Of a stretch of 64,000 nt of DNA, positions 15,749 to 26,096 are shown piece by piece. Source of the stretch: Methylibium petroleiphilum PM1 (lineage in GTDB: Bacteria; Pseudomonadota; Gammaproteobacteria; Burkholderiales; Burkholderiaceae_C); NCBI RefSeq assembly GCF_000015725.1, contig NC_008825.1:1612001-1676000 (forward strand), given 5' to 3'. A model generated the notes under the pieces. It saw only the letters and a list, made by a program, of their open reading frames with translations, did no database searches and was not told where the DNA came from. Within the stretch, counting starts at the first letter, position 1, and each line of letters opens with the position of its first letter. A program made the translations under genes and the position numbers.

Positions 15749-18040
15749 ATGACCCCCTCCAAGAAAACCTCGAGCCGGTTCGCGCCCGGCGTGGCGCTGG
15801 CCTGTCTGTCCTCGTTCGGTTCGGCGCAGGAAATCGCGCCCGACCGACGCGCGATCTCGGCCCTGCCGAGCGTGACCGTGACGGGCACACTGCCGGATCG
15901 GCTGGAAGCCGTGCCGGGATCGAGCGCGGTGGTCGGCGCCCGGCAGCTCGAGGCCGAGCGGCCTTATTCGGTCCGCGAGGCGCTGCAGGCCGTGCCCGGC
16001 CTGCACGTGGTCGGCGAGGACGCCTTCGGGCTGAATCTGAACATCGGCATCCGCGGGCTGGACCCGCGCCGTACCAGCCGCACGCTGCTGCTGGAGGACG
16101 GCATGCCCATCCACCTGGCGCCCTACAGTGACCCTACGGCCCACTACCACACGCCGCTGGAGCGTGTGGAGCGGGTCGAGGTGATCAAGGGCTCGGGCCA
16201 GATCGTCCACGGACCGCAGACGGTGGGTGGCGTGATCAACTTCGTGACCAAGCCGGTGCGGCGCAGCTTCGGCGGCGAAGTGGACCTGGCGGTCGGTGAC
16301 CGCAATTTCAGCCGTGCCGCCGGCGCGGTCGGCAGCGGCGGCGACTGGGGCGGCTGGCTCGCCGAGGCGGCACTGCGCCGAGGCAACGGCAGCCGCGACG
16401 GCAGCTTCCACCGCATCCGCGACGCGTCGCTGAAGACCGAGTTCGACCTGGGCGACAAGCAGTCGCTGCGTCTGAAGTTCGGCTACTACGAGGAGGATTC
16501 GAAGTTCGGCGAAGCCGGCCTCGACCAGGCCCGCTACGACGCCGACCCGTACCAGAACGCCTTCCGCAACGATGTCTTCGAGCTCGAGCGCACCGCCTTC
16601 CAGGCCGTGCACAGCTTCAACTTCTCCGACACCACGCGGCTCGCGACCCAGGTCTACTACCAGAAGACCGATCGCGCCTCGTACCGCCAGCTCGACGCGA
16701 TCGTCGAGGCCGAAGCGGACGGCGTGGAAGCCGAGAAGGAGCGCGAGGGCCTGCGCTTCGACGAGGTCGGGGCTGACGGTGCGGGCCTCGTTGCCGGCTG
16801 TCCGGAGGACATCGACTACACGGTGCCGAATGGCTTCGAGCAGTTCGCGAGCCTGTGCGGTAACCAGATGCGTCCGCGTCGCTACGAGTTCTACGGCATC
16901 GAACCGCGCCTCGAGATGCAGCATGGCGCCTTCGGCCTGCGCAGCGAGCTGGTCGCCGGGGTGCGGCTGCACCACGAGAAGGTGAACCGCAAGCGCTACA
17001 ACGGCGCGACACCCACCGCGCGCGAGCACTCGCCCGGCACCGGGCTGCGCGACGAATTCGACATCGAGACAGACGCCGTCGCCGCCTACGTTCAGAACAC
17101 CTTCTACGCCGGTGACTGGTCGTTCACGCCCGGCGTGCGCTACGAGAGCTACCGTCAGAAGAACCGCATCACGCAGGACGAGTTCGCGCCGGTCACGCCC
17201 GGCATCGAGACATCGCAACGCAACAACGAGCTGCTGCCCGGTTTCGGGCTGACCTACTTCGGCCTCGCCAACACCACGCTGTTCGCCGGCATCCACCGCG
17301 GCATCGCGCCGCCTCGGCCCGATGCCAACCTGCCACCCGGCGACGCCGACCTGCAGAAGGTCGACCCGGAGCTCAGCACCAACATCGAGCTCGGAATGCG
17401 CCATCGTCCGCGGCAGGGCGTGCAGCTGGAGGCCACGCTGTTCCAGATCGACTTCAAGAACCAGATCCTGCCGGGCTACGCGGTCGGCCTGGGGCAGACC
17501 TTCGCGAATGCCGGTCGCACCCTCAACCGCGGCGTCGAGTTCGGTTCACGCATCGACTTCGGCCGCCTTCAGGGCCGGCCCCACAACCCCTACCTGACAC
17601 TGAGCTACACGAGCCTGTTCACCGCCCGGTTCGACAGCGATCTGCTGACGCCCGACTTCGCGCCCGGCGAGGACGAGACCACGGTGTTCGCCAATGCCCG
17701 TGGCAAGCGCCTGCCCTACGCGCCGCGGCACCTGCTGTCGGCCGGGCTCGGCTACGAGCACGGCTCGACCTGGGATGCGCGCATCGGCCTCACGCACGTG
17801 AGCGAGCAGTACACCGATGCGCTCAACACGCGGGCGCCGGCGGCGGATGGACAGTCGGGCGTGATCCCGAGCTACACGACGCTCAACGCCTCGTTCAACT
17901 ACCGCCTGAAGCCGCAGGGCGTGACGCTGTACCTGAGCGCCACCAACCTGACCGACAAGCGCTATCTCGTTAGCCGGGTCAATGGGGCCTTCGCCGGTGT
18001 GCCGCGCCAGCTCTACGCCGGCGCGCGTTTCAGCTTCTGA
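15749..18040 (+). CDS. TonB-dependent outer-membrane receptor (FecA-like)
   Basis: A 763-residue receptor with a signal peptide ending near SFGSAQ, a TonB-box-like SVTVTG, a plug domain (RPYSVREALQAVPGLHV, then IRGLDPRRTSRTLLLEDG, then VEVIKGSGQIVHGPQTVGG) and a C-terminal 22-strand barrel that ends in the aromatic residue of ARFSF. The plug resembles ferric-citrate and siderophore receptors. The ATG at 15749 is chosen because it begins the signal peptide; the frame is open 19 codons further upstream. A cytochrome b561-like gene begins ten bases downstream. The ligand is probably a ferric chelate. No clear Fur box was found in the short upstream gap. Confidence 0.9.
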   Translation: MTPSKKTSSRFAPGVALACLSSFGSAQEIAPDRRAISALPSVTVTGTLPDRLEAVPGSSAVVGARQLEAERPYSVREALQAVPGLHVVGEDAFGLNLNIGIRGLDPRRTSRTLLLEDGMPIHLAPYSDPTAHYHTPLERVERVEVIKGSGQIVHGPQTVGGVINFVTKPVRRSFGGEVDLAVGDRNFSRAAGAVGSGGDWGGWLAEAALRRGNGSRDGSFHRIRDASLKTEFDLGDKQSLRLKFGYYEEDSKFGEAGLDQARYDADPYQNAFRNDVFELERTAFQAVHSFNFSDTTRLATQVYYQKTDRASYRQLDAIVEAEADGVEAEKEREGLRFDEVGADGAGLVAGCPEDIDYTVPNGFEQFASLCGNQMRPRRYEFYGIEPRLEMQHGAFGLRSELVAGVRLHHEKVNRKRYNGATPTAREHSPGTGLRDEFDIETDAVAAYVQNTFYAGDWSFTPGVRYESYRQKNRITQDEFAPVTPGIETSQRNNELLPGFGLTYFGLANTTLFAGIHRGIAPPRPDANLPPGDADLQKVDPELSTNIELGMRHRPRQGVQLEATLFQIDFKNQILPGYAVGLGQTFANAGRTLNRGVEFGSRIDFGRLQGRPHNPYLTLSYTSLFTARFDSDLLTPDFAPGEDETTVFANARGKRLPYAPRHLLSAGLGYEHGSTWDARIGLTHVSEQYTDALNTRAPAADGQSGVIPSYTTLNASFNYRLKPQGVTLYLSATNLTDKRYLVSRVNGAFAGVPRQLYAGARFSF

Positions 18041-18050
18041 GTCGCGGCCC

Positions 18051-18596
18051 ATGCGTCCTGACGCTGCGCCGGCTGCCTATGGGCGGCTGTCCGTCACGAT
18101 GCACTGGCTGATGCTGGCGCTGATCGCGCTGGCCTACCTGTGCATCGAGCTGCGCGTGCTGTTCGAGCGCGGCACGCCGCTGCGCGAGTTCCTGCGCCAT
18201 GCGCATTTCTCGATCGGCCTGACGGTGATGGGCCTGGTGCTGGTGCGCCTGTGGGGGCGATGGCGCGGCGGCACGCCGCCCATCGTGCCGGCGCCGCCGC
18301 GCGCGCAGCGGCTGGCCGCGCACGCGGTGCACCTGCTGCTGTACGCCTTCATGGTCGGCATGCCGCTGGTCGGCTGGGTGATGCTGAGCCTGCGCGGCGA
18401 CCCGGTGCCGTTCTTCGGCATCGAGTTACCACCGCTCGCTTCCGAGAACAAGGACCTGGGCAAGTGGCTGCGTGGCTGGCACGGCGACGTGGGGCGCATC
18501 GCCTACGGCGTGATCGCGCTGCACGCGGGCGCCGCGCTGTTCCATCACTACCGGCTGCGCGACAACACGCTGCGCCGCATGCTGACGGTGCGCTGA
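18051..18596 (+). CDS. Cytochrome b561 family membrane protein
   Basis: A 181-residue four-helix di-haem membrane protein. Histidines suited to haem ligation are seen in the first segment (TMHWLMLALIAL), the second (RHAHFSIGLTVMG), the third (AHAVHLLLYAFMV) and the last (GWHGDVGRIAYGVIALHAG). It begins ten bases after the receptor stop, in one transcript. Its job is probably to pass electrons across or within the inner membrane; together with the receptor this suggests reduction of the imported ferric chelate, though b561 proteins have other uses. Confidence 0.88.
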   Translation: MRPDAAPAAYGRLSVTMHWLMLALIALAYLCIELRVLFERGTPLREFLRHAHFSIGLTVMGLVLVRLWGRWRGGTPPIVPAPPRAQRLAAHAVHLLLYAFMVGMPLVGWVMLSLRGDPVPFFGIELPPLASENKDLGKWLRGWHGDVGRIAYGVIALHAGAALFHHYRLRDNTLRRMLTVR

Positions 18597-18645
18597 GTTC
18601 ATGACCGGTCGCGAGGCCGGGACGGGCTGACACAATCACGGCACG

Positions 18646-20133
18646 ATGCAACTGCCCGACTGGTCGCCCCTCCTGGTCCTCGCGCTGCTGGCGCTCAATC
18701 TCGTGTTGCTGCTGTGGCTGGCGTTGCGTCGGCCCGACGATGCGCCGTTGCGCGGGCTCGGCGAGCGGCTGCAGCAGACCGTCCGTGGCGACGCCGAGCG
18801 TCTGGAGCGTGAACTGCGCGGCGAGGTGCAGGAGAGCGCGCGCGGCACGCGCCAGGAACTGACCGCCTCGCTCGGCCTGTTTCAGCAGACGCTGCTGAAC
18901 CAGAGCAGCGACGTCGCGCGCACGCAGAACGAGCAGATCGACTCCTTCCGCACCCAGCTCGCGGCCACGCAGCAGGCACTGTCGGACACGCTGCGCGGCA
19001 GCACTGGCGCGCTCACCCAGTCGGCGCTGGCGGCGCGCGAGGCGCAGGACGGCGCGCTCAAGCGCTTCGGCGACAGCCAGGCCGAGCAGCTGCGCGCGCT
19101 GTCCGAGGCCAACGAACGACGACTGCTCGAGGTCCGCCAAGCGGTCGAGGCGCGGTTGACGGCGCTGCAGGCTGACAACGAGAAGAAGCTTGAGCAGATG
19201 CGTCAGACGGTGGACGAGAAGCTGCACGCCACGCTGGAGCAGCGTCTCGGAGAGAGCTTCAAGCAGGTGGCCGACCGGCTGGAGCAGGTGCACCGCGGCC
19301 TGGGCGAGATGCAGGGGCTGGCGCGTGACGTGGGCTCGCTCAACCGCGTGCTGACCAACGTCAAGACGCGCGGCGTGTTCGGCGAGGTGCAGCTCGCCGG
19401 CCTGCTGGAGCAGGTGTTCACGCCCGAGCAGTACGGCGTCAACGTCGAGACGGTGCCTGGGAGCGGCGCGCGCGTCGAATTCGCGGTCAAGTTCCCGGGG
19501 CGGCGCGACGATGGCCTGCCGACCTGGCTGCCGGTCGACGCCAAGTTCCCGCGTGAGGACTACGAGCGCCTGCTCGATGCGCAGGAGCGCGCCGACGCAC
19601 CGGCGGCCGAGGCGGCGGCGCGGGCGATCGAGCAGCGCCTGCGGTTGGAGGCGCGCACCATCCGCGAGAAGTACGTCGCCGCGCCGCACACCACCGAGTT
19701 CGCGATCCTGTTCGTCCCCACCGAGGGCCTGTACGCCGAGGCGCTGCGCCGGCCCGGGCTGGTGGAGGCTTTGCAGCGCGAGCACCGCGTGACGCTGGCC
19801 GGCCCCACCACGCTGCTGGCCACGCTGACCAGCCTGCAGATGGGCTTTCGAACGCTGGCGCTCGAGAAGCGATCGGCCGAGGTCTGGGAAGTGCTGGGCG
19901 CAGTGAAGCAGGAGTTCGCGAAGTTCGGCGAGGTGCTGGCCAAGACGAAGAAGAAACTCGAGGAGGCCAGCAACACCATCGATGCGGCCCAGACCCGCAC
20001 GAACGTGATGCAGCGCAAGCTGAAGACGGTCGAGGCCCTGGACGAGACGCGGGCTCAGGCGCTGCTGCCGGGGGGCCTCGAGACCGTGGAAGACGAGGAG
20101 CGAGAACCCGTCCCGCGCGACCACCGTGGCTGA
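18646..20133 (+). CDS. rmuC: DNA recombination protein RmuC
   Basis: A 495-residue protein with one N-terminal membrane helix (residues 6-28), a long coiled coil (about 35-240) and the C-terminal RmuC nuclease-like domain, including KTRGVFGEVQLAGLLE and LPVDAKFPREDYERL. RmuC limits DNA rearrangements such as inversions at short inverted repeats. A CACAAT box ends nine bases before the ATG and no ribosome site can fit between them. The stop overlaps the GTG start of the next gene by eight bases. Confidence 0.93.
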   Translation: MQLPDWSPLLVLALLALNLVLLLWLALRRPDDAPLRGLGERLQQTVRGDAERLERELRGEVQESARGTRQELTASLGLFQQTLLNQSSDVARTQNEQIDSFRTQLAATQQALSDTLRGSTGALTQSALAAREAQDGALKRFGDSQAEQLRALSEANERRLLEVRQAVEARLTALQADNEKKLEQMRQTVDEKLHATLEQRLGESFKQVADRLEQVHRGLGEMQGLARDVGSLNRVLTNVKTRGVFGEVQLAGLLEQVFTPEQYGVNVETVPGSGARVEFAVKFPGRRDDGLPTWLPVDAKFPREDYERLLDAQERADAPAAEAAARAIEQRLRLEARTIREKYVAAPHTTEFAILFVPTEGLYAEALRRPGLVEALQREHRVTLAGPTTLLATLTSLQMGFRTLALEKRSAEVWEVLGAVKQEFAKFGEVLAKTKKKLEEASNTIDAAQTRTNVMQRKLKTVEALDETRAQALLPGGLETVEDEEREPVPRDHRG

Positions 20134-21331
20134 GGACGCGCCGGCGGCTCAGGGCGCGAAGGCGCTGGCGCTGCGGTTGCTGCCGCTGATCGGCGGCCAG
20201 CTCTGCCTGCACGCCGCGATGACCGGCCTGCGCATGGCCGCGCCACTGCTCGCGCTGCACGAAGGCCACAGCGCAGCAGCGGTCGGCGGGCTGCTGGCCC
20301 TGTTCGCGGTCGCGCCGATCGTGCTCGCGTTGCCGGCGGGCCGCATGGCCGACCGTCACGGCTACCACCGCCCGCTGCGCTGGGCCGTGGCGCTCGCCTT
20401 CGGCGGCGCCTTGCTGGCCGTGCTGGCGACGCTGCTGCCGGTCGGCTGGCACTACGCGGTGCTGTGTGCCGCCGCGATGTTGTGTGGTGGTGGCGCGAAC
20501 TTCGGCCTGATCGCGATCCAGCGCACGGCCGGCCGGCTGGTGAGCGACCCGACCGGACTGAAGCGCGTGTTCAGCTGGCTCGGCCTGGCGCCGGCGCTGA
20601 GCAATGTGGTCGGCCCGGTGATCGCCGGTGTGGTGATCGACGCGGCCGGCTTCGGTGCCGCCTTCGCGGTGCTGGCCCTGCTGCCGCTCGCGAGCCTGTT
20701 GTGGTCGCGCCGGGTGCCGCGCGAGGTGCCCGCAGCGGCTCCCGCCGGTGCGCCGCGCAGCCACCGTGCTTCCTGGGAGTTGCTGACGGCGCCCCCGATG
20801 CGCCGGCTGCTGCTGGTGAACTGGCTGCTGTCGAGCAGCTGGGACGTGCACAGCTTCGTGGTGCCGGTGCTGGGCCACGAGCGCGGGCTCAGCGCGTCGG
20901 CGATCGGACTGATCCTCGGCGCCTTCGCGCTCGCGGTGGCCGGTGTGCGGCTGGTGATTCCGCTGCTCGCTCACCGGCTGCGCGAGGGCGCGGTGCTGGC
21001 CGGCGCGATGCTGCTGACGGCTGCCGTGTTCGCCGTCTATCCGCTGGCGCACGCGGCGCTGGCGATGGGCGCCTGCGCGGTGGTGCTGGGCCTTGCACTC
21101 GGCACGGTGCAGCCGATGATCATGTCCACGCTGCACCAGATCACGCCGCAGGCGCGCCACGGCGAGGCGATCGCGCTGCGCTCGATGACCATCAACCTGT
21201 CCAGCGCGCTGATGCCGCTCGGCTTCGGCATGGCCGGCGCGGCATTCGGTGCGGCCGGCGTGTTCTGGCTGATGGGCGCGATGGTTGGCGCGGGCGCGTG
21301 GCCGGCCCGCCGGCTGGCCGCGACCGGCTGA
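20126..21331 (+). CDS. Major facilitator superfamily transporter
   Basis: A 401-residue protein with 12 predicted transmembrane segments and the MFS loop 2-3 motif GRMADRHGYHRPLRW near residue 71. It starts at a GTG lying inside the last codons of rmuC (GTGGCTGA). The substrate is unknown; the outline is that of small-molecule or drug efflux carriers. Its stop lies 12 bases from the stop of the convergent PdeM gene, so there is no space for a dedicated terminator. Confidence 0.85.
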   Translation: MAEDAPAAQGAKALALRLLPLIGGQLCLHAAMTGLRMAAPLLALHEGHSAAAVGGLLALFAVAPIVLALPAGRMADRHGYHRPLRWAVALAFGGALLAVLATLLPVGWHYAVLCAAAMLCGGGANFGLIAIQRTAGRLVSDPTGLKRVFSWLGLAPALSNVVGPVIAGVVIDAAGFGAAFAVLALLPLASLLWSRRVPREVPAAAPAGAPRSHRASWELLTAPPMRRLLLVNWLLSSSWDVHSFVVPVLGHERGLSASAIGLILGAFALAVAGVRLVIPLLAHRLREGAVLAGAMLLTAAVFAVYPLAHAALAMGACAVVLGLALGTVQPMIMSTLHQITPQARHGEAIALRSMTINLSSALMPLGFGMAGAAFGAAGVFWLMGAMVGAGAWPARRLAATG

Positions 21332-21343
21332 TCCGGGGTCTTC

Positions 21344-21994
21344 TCAGCGCGGCACCGCGAAGACCGCGTCGTCGGTAGCGACGAACAGGCGGTCGTCATC
21401 GGCCGGCGTCACCGGGTGGCCGCCAGTGAAGGCGCCGAACGCCGGCAGCACAGTGCGCTGCGGGCCGACCACGAAGCAGGGCAGCCGCAGGCGCTCGCCA
21501 CCCCAGGCCAGGTGATGCACCGGATGCAGGTGACCGCAGAGCAGATGCGGCCCGGCCGACGGGCGCGGGTGATGGCCGAATGCGAAGGGATCGAGCTGCC
21601 AGGGCTCGTCCACGACCGCGAGGCCCAGGTCGGCCGGCGGGTCGCCGGCGTGGGCGTCGTGGTTGCCGCGCACCAGTGTCAGCGCGAGATCCGCATGGCG
21701 CAGACGCCAGGCCCGCAGTGCCGCCAGAGTGGCGCCAGCCTGAGAAGATCGAGCATGAAGGAAGTCGCCGAGGAAGACGATGCCGCGCGCCGGCCGCGAT
21801 GCCAGCAGCGCGTCCAGCGCCGCCAGATTCTGCGATGTCGTGCCATGCGGCACCGGCAGGCCGCCGGCGCGGAAGGCGGCGGCCTTGCCGAAGTGCACGT
21901 CGGCCACCACCAGCAGCCGCTGTCGCGGCCACCATGCGGCCCGCGCGGGCAGCAGTTCGAGGGTTTCGCCGGCGATGTCGATCTGCATGGTCAT
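21344..21994 (-). CDS. pdeM: Ligase-associated DNA damage response endonuclease PdeM
   Basis: A 216-residue metallophosphoesterase. The two-metal site is visible in order: ADVHFGKA, GDFLHARSS, RGNHDAHAG and CGHLHPV. It is the last of four chained genes (exonuclease, ligase, helicase, PdeM) known across bacteria as a DNA repair cassette. Its ATG shares one base with the helicase stop (TGATG). A GTG one codon upstream is an alternative start. The biochemical target of PdeM is not settled in the literature I know; nuclease action is inferred from the fold. Confidence 0.92.
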   Translation of the reverse strand: MTMQIDIAGETLELLPARAAWWPRQRLLVVADVHFGKAAAFRAGGLPVPHGTTSQNLAALDALLASRPARGIVFLGDFLHARSSQAGATLAALRAWRLRHADLALTLVRGNHDAHAGDPPADLGLAVVDEPWQLDPFAFGHHPRPSAGPHLLCGHLHPVHHLAWGGERLRLPCFVVGPQRTVLPAFGAFTGGHPVTPADDDRLFVATDDAVFAVPR

Positions 21995-24471
21995 CACGGA
22001 GCGGCGGCTCGCTCGAGCTCGCGCAGCAGCCGCGCGACGCGGTCCGTCAGCGCCTCGGTGCTGAGTGCCTCGCGCAGCCGCTCGACCATCAGCGGGAAGC
22101 CGAACGGCGTTGCGCGGCGCAGTTCGAAGAAGGCGAGGCGTCGCTGGGTCAGCGCGGTGAGCGTCTCACGCAGCCGGCCGAGCTCCAGCTCCTGTTCCAG
22201 CACTTCGCGCTCGGCCTGGCCCAGCAGCAGGTTGCCGGCGTCATGGCGCTGGAACACGTCGAAGAACAGGCTCGACGAAGCCTGCAGCTGCCGTGCGCTG
22301 CGCGCCTGGCCCGGGTAGCCCTGGAACACCAGCCCTGCAACGCGGGCGATCTCTCGGAATCTTCGGCGCGACAGCTCGGTGGCGTTCAGGCCGGCCAGCA
22401 CGTCCTCCAGCAATGCGTCGGTCGTCAGCAGGCGCTGCGCGGCCTCTGGCGTCGCGAGCAGCGCGGACCAGTCCACGGGGGTGGCGCTCAGCAGCTCGAA
22501 GCCGTAATCGTTGACGGCGATCGAGAAGCTCGCCGGTTGCCGTGCGCCGACACGGTAGGCCAGCAGCGCGGCGAGGCCGACGTGCACGAGGCGCCCGGCG
22601 AAGGGATAGAGGAACAGGTGCTGGCCCTCGCGGCTGCGCATAGTCTCGGCCACCAGCACGTCGGCCGCCGGCAGCGCCGACCAGCGCGCCTGCAGTTCGA
22701 GCAGAGGGCGCAGCGCCCGCATCTCGGGACCGGGGAAACGGTCACGCGCAGCCTGCTGCAGCCGCTCCAGTGCCGCGTGCGCCAGCTCGGACGACAGGGG
22801 CATCTGCCCGCCTTGCCAGCGCGGCACCGCGCCGCGCCGGCCGGTCGCGGGCCGCACGAAGGCGGTCATCTCATGGCTGCGCACGAACTCCAGCCGGCGC
22901 CCCCCGAACAGGAAGTGGTCACCGCGGCGCAACCGCGCGATGAACGACTCCTCGATGCTGCCGAGCCGCGTACCGTTCACGAAGCGCACCTGCATCGCGG
23001 CGTCGGAGACGATGGTGCCGATGCCCATGCGGTGTCGGCGGCCGATCGCCGCATCGGGCACGCGGTACATGCCGTCGTCGTCGGGCAGCACGCGGCGGTA
23101 CTCGGGGTAGACGACCAGGCTCTGTCCGCCGCGCGCGACGAAGTCGAGCGCCCACTGCCACTCGACATCCGTCAGCGTGCGGTAGGCGTCGGTGCGGCGC
23201 ACTTCCGCCAGCAGGTCCGACGCGCGAAACCCGCCGCCGAGCGCGACGGTGACGAGGTGCTGCACCAGCACGTCGAGCGGCTTGTCCGGGGCGCGGCGCG
23301 ACTCGATGCGGCGCGCGGCGACCGCGCGGATCGCCGCGGCCGCCTCGAGCAGCTCGAGGCTGTGCGTCGGCACCAGCGTGAGCCGTGAGACCCGGCCGGG
23401 CGCATGGCCGCTGCGGCCGGCACGCTGCAGCAGCCGCGCCACGCCCTTCGGGCTGCCGATCTGCAGCACGCGCTCGACCGGCAGGAAGTCGACGCCCAGG
23501 TCCAGGCTGGAGGTGCTGACCACCGCCTTCAGCCGGCCCGACTTCAGACCCTCTTCGACCCAGCCGCGCAGTGCGGGATCGAGCGAGCCGTGGTGCAGCG
23601 CGAGCACGCCGGCCCAGTCGGGGCGCGCATCGAGCAGCTTCTGGTACCAGATCTCGGCCTGCGAGCGGGTGTTGGTGAAGACCAGCGTGGTCGAGTGACG
23701 GTCGATCTCGTCGATCACCGGCTGCAGCATCTCGATGCCGAGGTGGCCGCCCCAGGGGAAGCGCGACGGGTTCGGCGGCACCAGGGTGTCGACCACCACG
23801 CGCTTGGGCAGGCGGCCCTGCACCAGCACGCCCTGGGCGTCGGCGTCGCCGAGCAGCACCTGCCGCGCGCGCGGCAGGTTGCCCAGCGTCGCAGACAGGC
23901 CCCACACGACGAGGCGCGGCTGCCAGTGCCGCAGCCGCGCCAGCGCGAGCTGAGTCTGCACGCCGCGCTTGTTGCCCATCAGCTCGTGCCATTCGTCGAC
24001 GATCACCATGTCGACGTGCTGCAGGCGCCGCGCCGCGTCGGCCTGGCTCAACATCAGCGACAGGCTCTCGGGCGTCGTGACCAGCGCGGCGGGCGGCGAC
24101 TTCGCCTGGCGCGCGCGCTCGGAGCTCGGCGTGTCACCGGTGCGCAGGCCCACGCGCCAGCCGGGCATCAGCTCGGAGAGCGGCGCCTCGAGCGCACGCT
24201 GCGTGTCGGCGGCGAGAGCGCGCATCGGTGTGAGCCACAGCACCCGCAGGCCGCGGCTGTCGTCGGTGCCGGCGGCCCGCTGCTGCAGCGCGCGGCCCAG
24301 GGCGGCGAACCAGACCGCGTAGGTCTTGCCGGCGCCGGTGGTGGCGTGCAGCAGGCCGCTGTGGCCGCGCGCGGCCGCCGCCCAGACCCTGCGCTGGAAC
24401 GCGAACGGCTGCCAGCCGCGAGCGGCGAACCAGCCGTCGAGTGCGGCTGGCGGCGACGCGCGCCGGTTCAT
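21994..24471 (-). CDS. Ligase-associated DEXH-box helicase (Lhr-like)
   Basis: An 825-residue superfamily 2 helicase of the Lhr group. Visible motifs are Walker A TTGAGKT (residues 44-50), the DEWH box ([13 protein letters not shown]) in place of DEAH, SATLGN (motif III) and the [12 protein letters not shown] stretch (motif VI), followed by the winged-helix and Lhr core domains. Lhr-type proteins translocate 3' to 5' on single-stranded DNA. It starts at an ATG overlapping the ligase stop (ATGA, 24471-24468). The open frame upstream of the ATG is a shadow of the ligase. Confidence 0.94.
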   Translation of the reverse strand: MNRRASPPAALDGWFAARGWQPFAFQRRVWAAAARGHSGLLHATTGAGKTYAVWFAALGRALQQRAAGTDDSRGLRVLWLTPMRALAADTQRALEAPLSELMPGWRVGLRTGDTPSSERARQAKSPPAALVTTPESLSLMLSQADAARRLQHVDMVIVDEWHELMGNKRGVQTQLALARLRHWQPRLVVWGLSATLGNLPRARQVLLGDADAQGVLVQGRLPKRVVVDTLVPPNPSRFPWGGHLGIEMLQPVIDEIDRHSTTLVFTNTRSQAEIWYQKLLDARPDWAGVLALHHGSLDPALRGWVEEGLKSGRLKAVVSTSSLDLGVDFLPVERVLQIGSPKGVARLLQRAGRSGHAPGRVSRLTLVPTHSLELLEAAAAIRAVAARRIESRRAPDKPLDVLVQHLVTVALGGGFRASDLLAEVRRTDAYRTLTDVEWQWALDFVARGGQSLVVYPEYRRVLPDDDGMYRVPDAAIGRRHRMGIGTIVSDAAMQVRFVNGTRLGSIEESFIARLRRGDHFLFGGRRLEFVRSHEMTAFVRPATGRRGAVPRWQGGQMPLSSELAHAALERLQQAARDRFPGPEMRALRPLLELQARWSALPAADVLVAETMRSREGQHLFLYPFAGRLVHVGLAALLAYRVGARQPASFSIAVNDYGFELLSATPVDWSALLATPEAAQRLLTTDALLEDVLAGLNATELSRRRFREIARVAGLVFQGYPGQARSARQLQASSSLFFDVFQRHDAGNLLLGQAEREVLEQELELGRLRETLTALTQRRLAFFELRRATPFGFPLMVERLREALSTEALTDRVARLLRELERAAAP

Positions 24472-26096
24472 GTGAGCAGGCCCTTCAGCGTGGCGAGCGT
24501 GTCGGCTTCCTCGACCGGTTTGTCGGGACGTGTCCGAAGGATGCGCGGGAAGCGCACCGCGACGCCCGCCCTGTGGCGCGTCGAGAGAGCGATGCCCTCG
24601 AATCCGATCTCGAACACCAGCGTCGGCCGCACGCTGCGCACCGGCCCGAACTTCTCGATCGTCGTCTTGCGGATCACCGCGTCGACGCGAGCGATCTCGG
24701 CGTCGCTCAGGCCGGAGTAGGCCTTGGCGAACGGCACCAGGCGGCGCTCGCCGGGCGCACCGTCCGGCGGGGCGTCCCACACCGCGAAGGTGTAGTCGGT
24801 GTAGAGCGAGGCGCGCCGCCCGTGGCCGGCCTGGGCGTAGACGAGCACCGCGTCGACGGCATAGGGGTCGACTTTCCACTTCCACCACACGCCGACGTCC
24901 TTGGTGCGACCGACGCCATAGCGCGCCTCGCGGGCCTTCAGCATCAGGCCCTCGACGCCGCGCTCACGGGCGGTGTCGCGCAGCACGGCCAGTGCAGCCC
25001 AGTCGGGGGCCTGCACCTGGGGCGAGAGCTGCAACGCGGGGTCGGCGGTCGCGGAGATCAGTTGCTCGAGGCGCATGCGCCGCAGGTGCTGGGGCTCGTC
25101 GCGCCGGTCGACACCCTCCTGCTCCAGCAGGTCGTAGGCGATCAGCACCGCCGGCAACTCCTGCAGCAGGCGCGCTCCGAGGGTCTTGCGGCCGATGCGC
25201 CGCTGCAGGGCTGCGAACGGGGCAGGTCGGCTGTCCTGCCAGACGACGATCTCGCCGTCGATCACCGCGCCGTCGGGCAGCGACAGCTTCGCCAGCTCGG
25301 GGAAACGGTCGGTGATCAGCTCCTCGCCGCGCGACCAGAGCCAGGATTGTCCGCCGCGCCGCACGAGCTGGGCGCGGATGCCGTCGTACTTCCATTCGGC
25401 CTGCCAATCGGCGAGCGCGCCGAGCGTCTGCGGCTCGGCCTGCAGCGGATGCGCGAGGAAGAACGGGTAGGGCTGGCCGCCGGGCGAGGCGTCGCCGGTT
25501 GCGGCCTCCGGCGCCAGCAGCGCGGCGTAGGCGTCGGCCGTCGGCTGGGCGCCTTTGTCGGTCCAGCCCATCAGCCGTTGGGCGATGAGCTTGGCGTCGA
25601 GCCCGGCCACCGCGGCCAGCGCGCGCGTGAGCAGCAGCCGCGAGACGCCGACGCGAAAGCCGCCGCCGATCAGCTTGCCGAGCAGGAAGCGGCCGGGGGT
25701 GTCGAGTTCGTCCCACGCATCGAACAGCGCGGTGCGCACCTGCTCGGGCGGCGCACCGCGCAAGGGACCGATGCGCTCGCGCATCCAGTCATCGAGGCCG
25801 AGCGCGCTGTCGCGTACCGGCGGCGGCAGCACGAGCGCGATCGTCTCGGCCAGATCGCCGACCGCCTCGTAGCAGGCGTCGAACAGCCAGGGCGGCAGGC
25901 CGGCGCGCTCGGCGGCCAGTTGACGCAGCAGCGCCGTCGGCACGGCCTGTCGCGGCTTGCCACCGGCCAGGAAGTAGGCCGCCCAGGCGGCATGGCGGGC
26001 GGGAGCGGCCCGGAAGTAGGCCGTCAGCGCCTCGAGCTTCTCGTGCGTCGAGGTGGTCGCATCCAGAGCGGCGTAGAGCCGGGCGAAGTCACGCAC
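24468..26096 (-). CDS. ATP-dependent DNA ligase of the LAEH/PdeM cassette
   Basis: A 542-residue ligase. The adenylated lysine is K236 in the motif EWKYDGIR; motifs [14 protein letters not shown] and WWKWK follow in the usual order, and the N-terminal DNA-binding domain precedes the nucleotidyltransferase and OB domains. It probably seals nicks during repair and is separate from the replicative NAD-dependent ligase. The start is a GTG that lies within the last codons of the exonuclease gene (eight-base overlap). Confidence 0.94.
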   Translation of the reverse strand: MRDFARLYAALDATTSTHEKLEALTAYFRAAPARHAAWAAYFLAGGKPRQAVPTALLRQLAAERAGLPPWLFDACYEAVGDLAETIALVLPPPVRDSALGLDDWMRERIGPLRGAPPEQVRTALFDAWDELDTPGRFLLGKLIGGGFRVGVSRLLLTRALAAVAGLDAKLIAQRLMGWTDKGAQPTADAYAALLAPEAATGDASPGGQPYPFFLAHPLQAEPQTLGALADWQAEWKYDGIRAQLVRRGGQSWLWSRGEELITDRFPELAKLSLPDGAVIDGEIVVWQDSRPAPFAALQRRIGRKTLGARLLQELPAVLIAYDLLEQEGVDRRDEPQHLRRMRLEQLISATADPALQLSPQVQAPDWAALAVLRDTARERGVEGLMLKAREARYGVGRTKDVGVWWKWKVDPYAVDAVLVYAQAGHGRRASLYTDYTFAVWDAPPDGAPGERRLVPFAKAYSGLSDAEIARVDAVIRKTTIEKFGPVRSVRPTLVFEIGFEGIALSTRHRAGVAVRFPRILRTRPDKPVEEADTLATLKGLLT

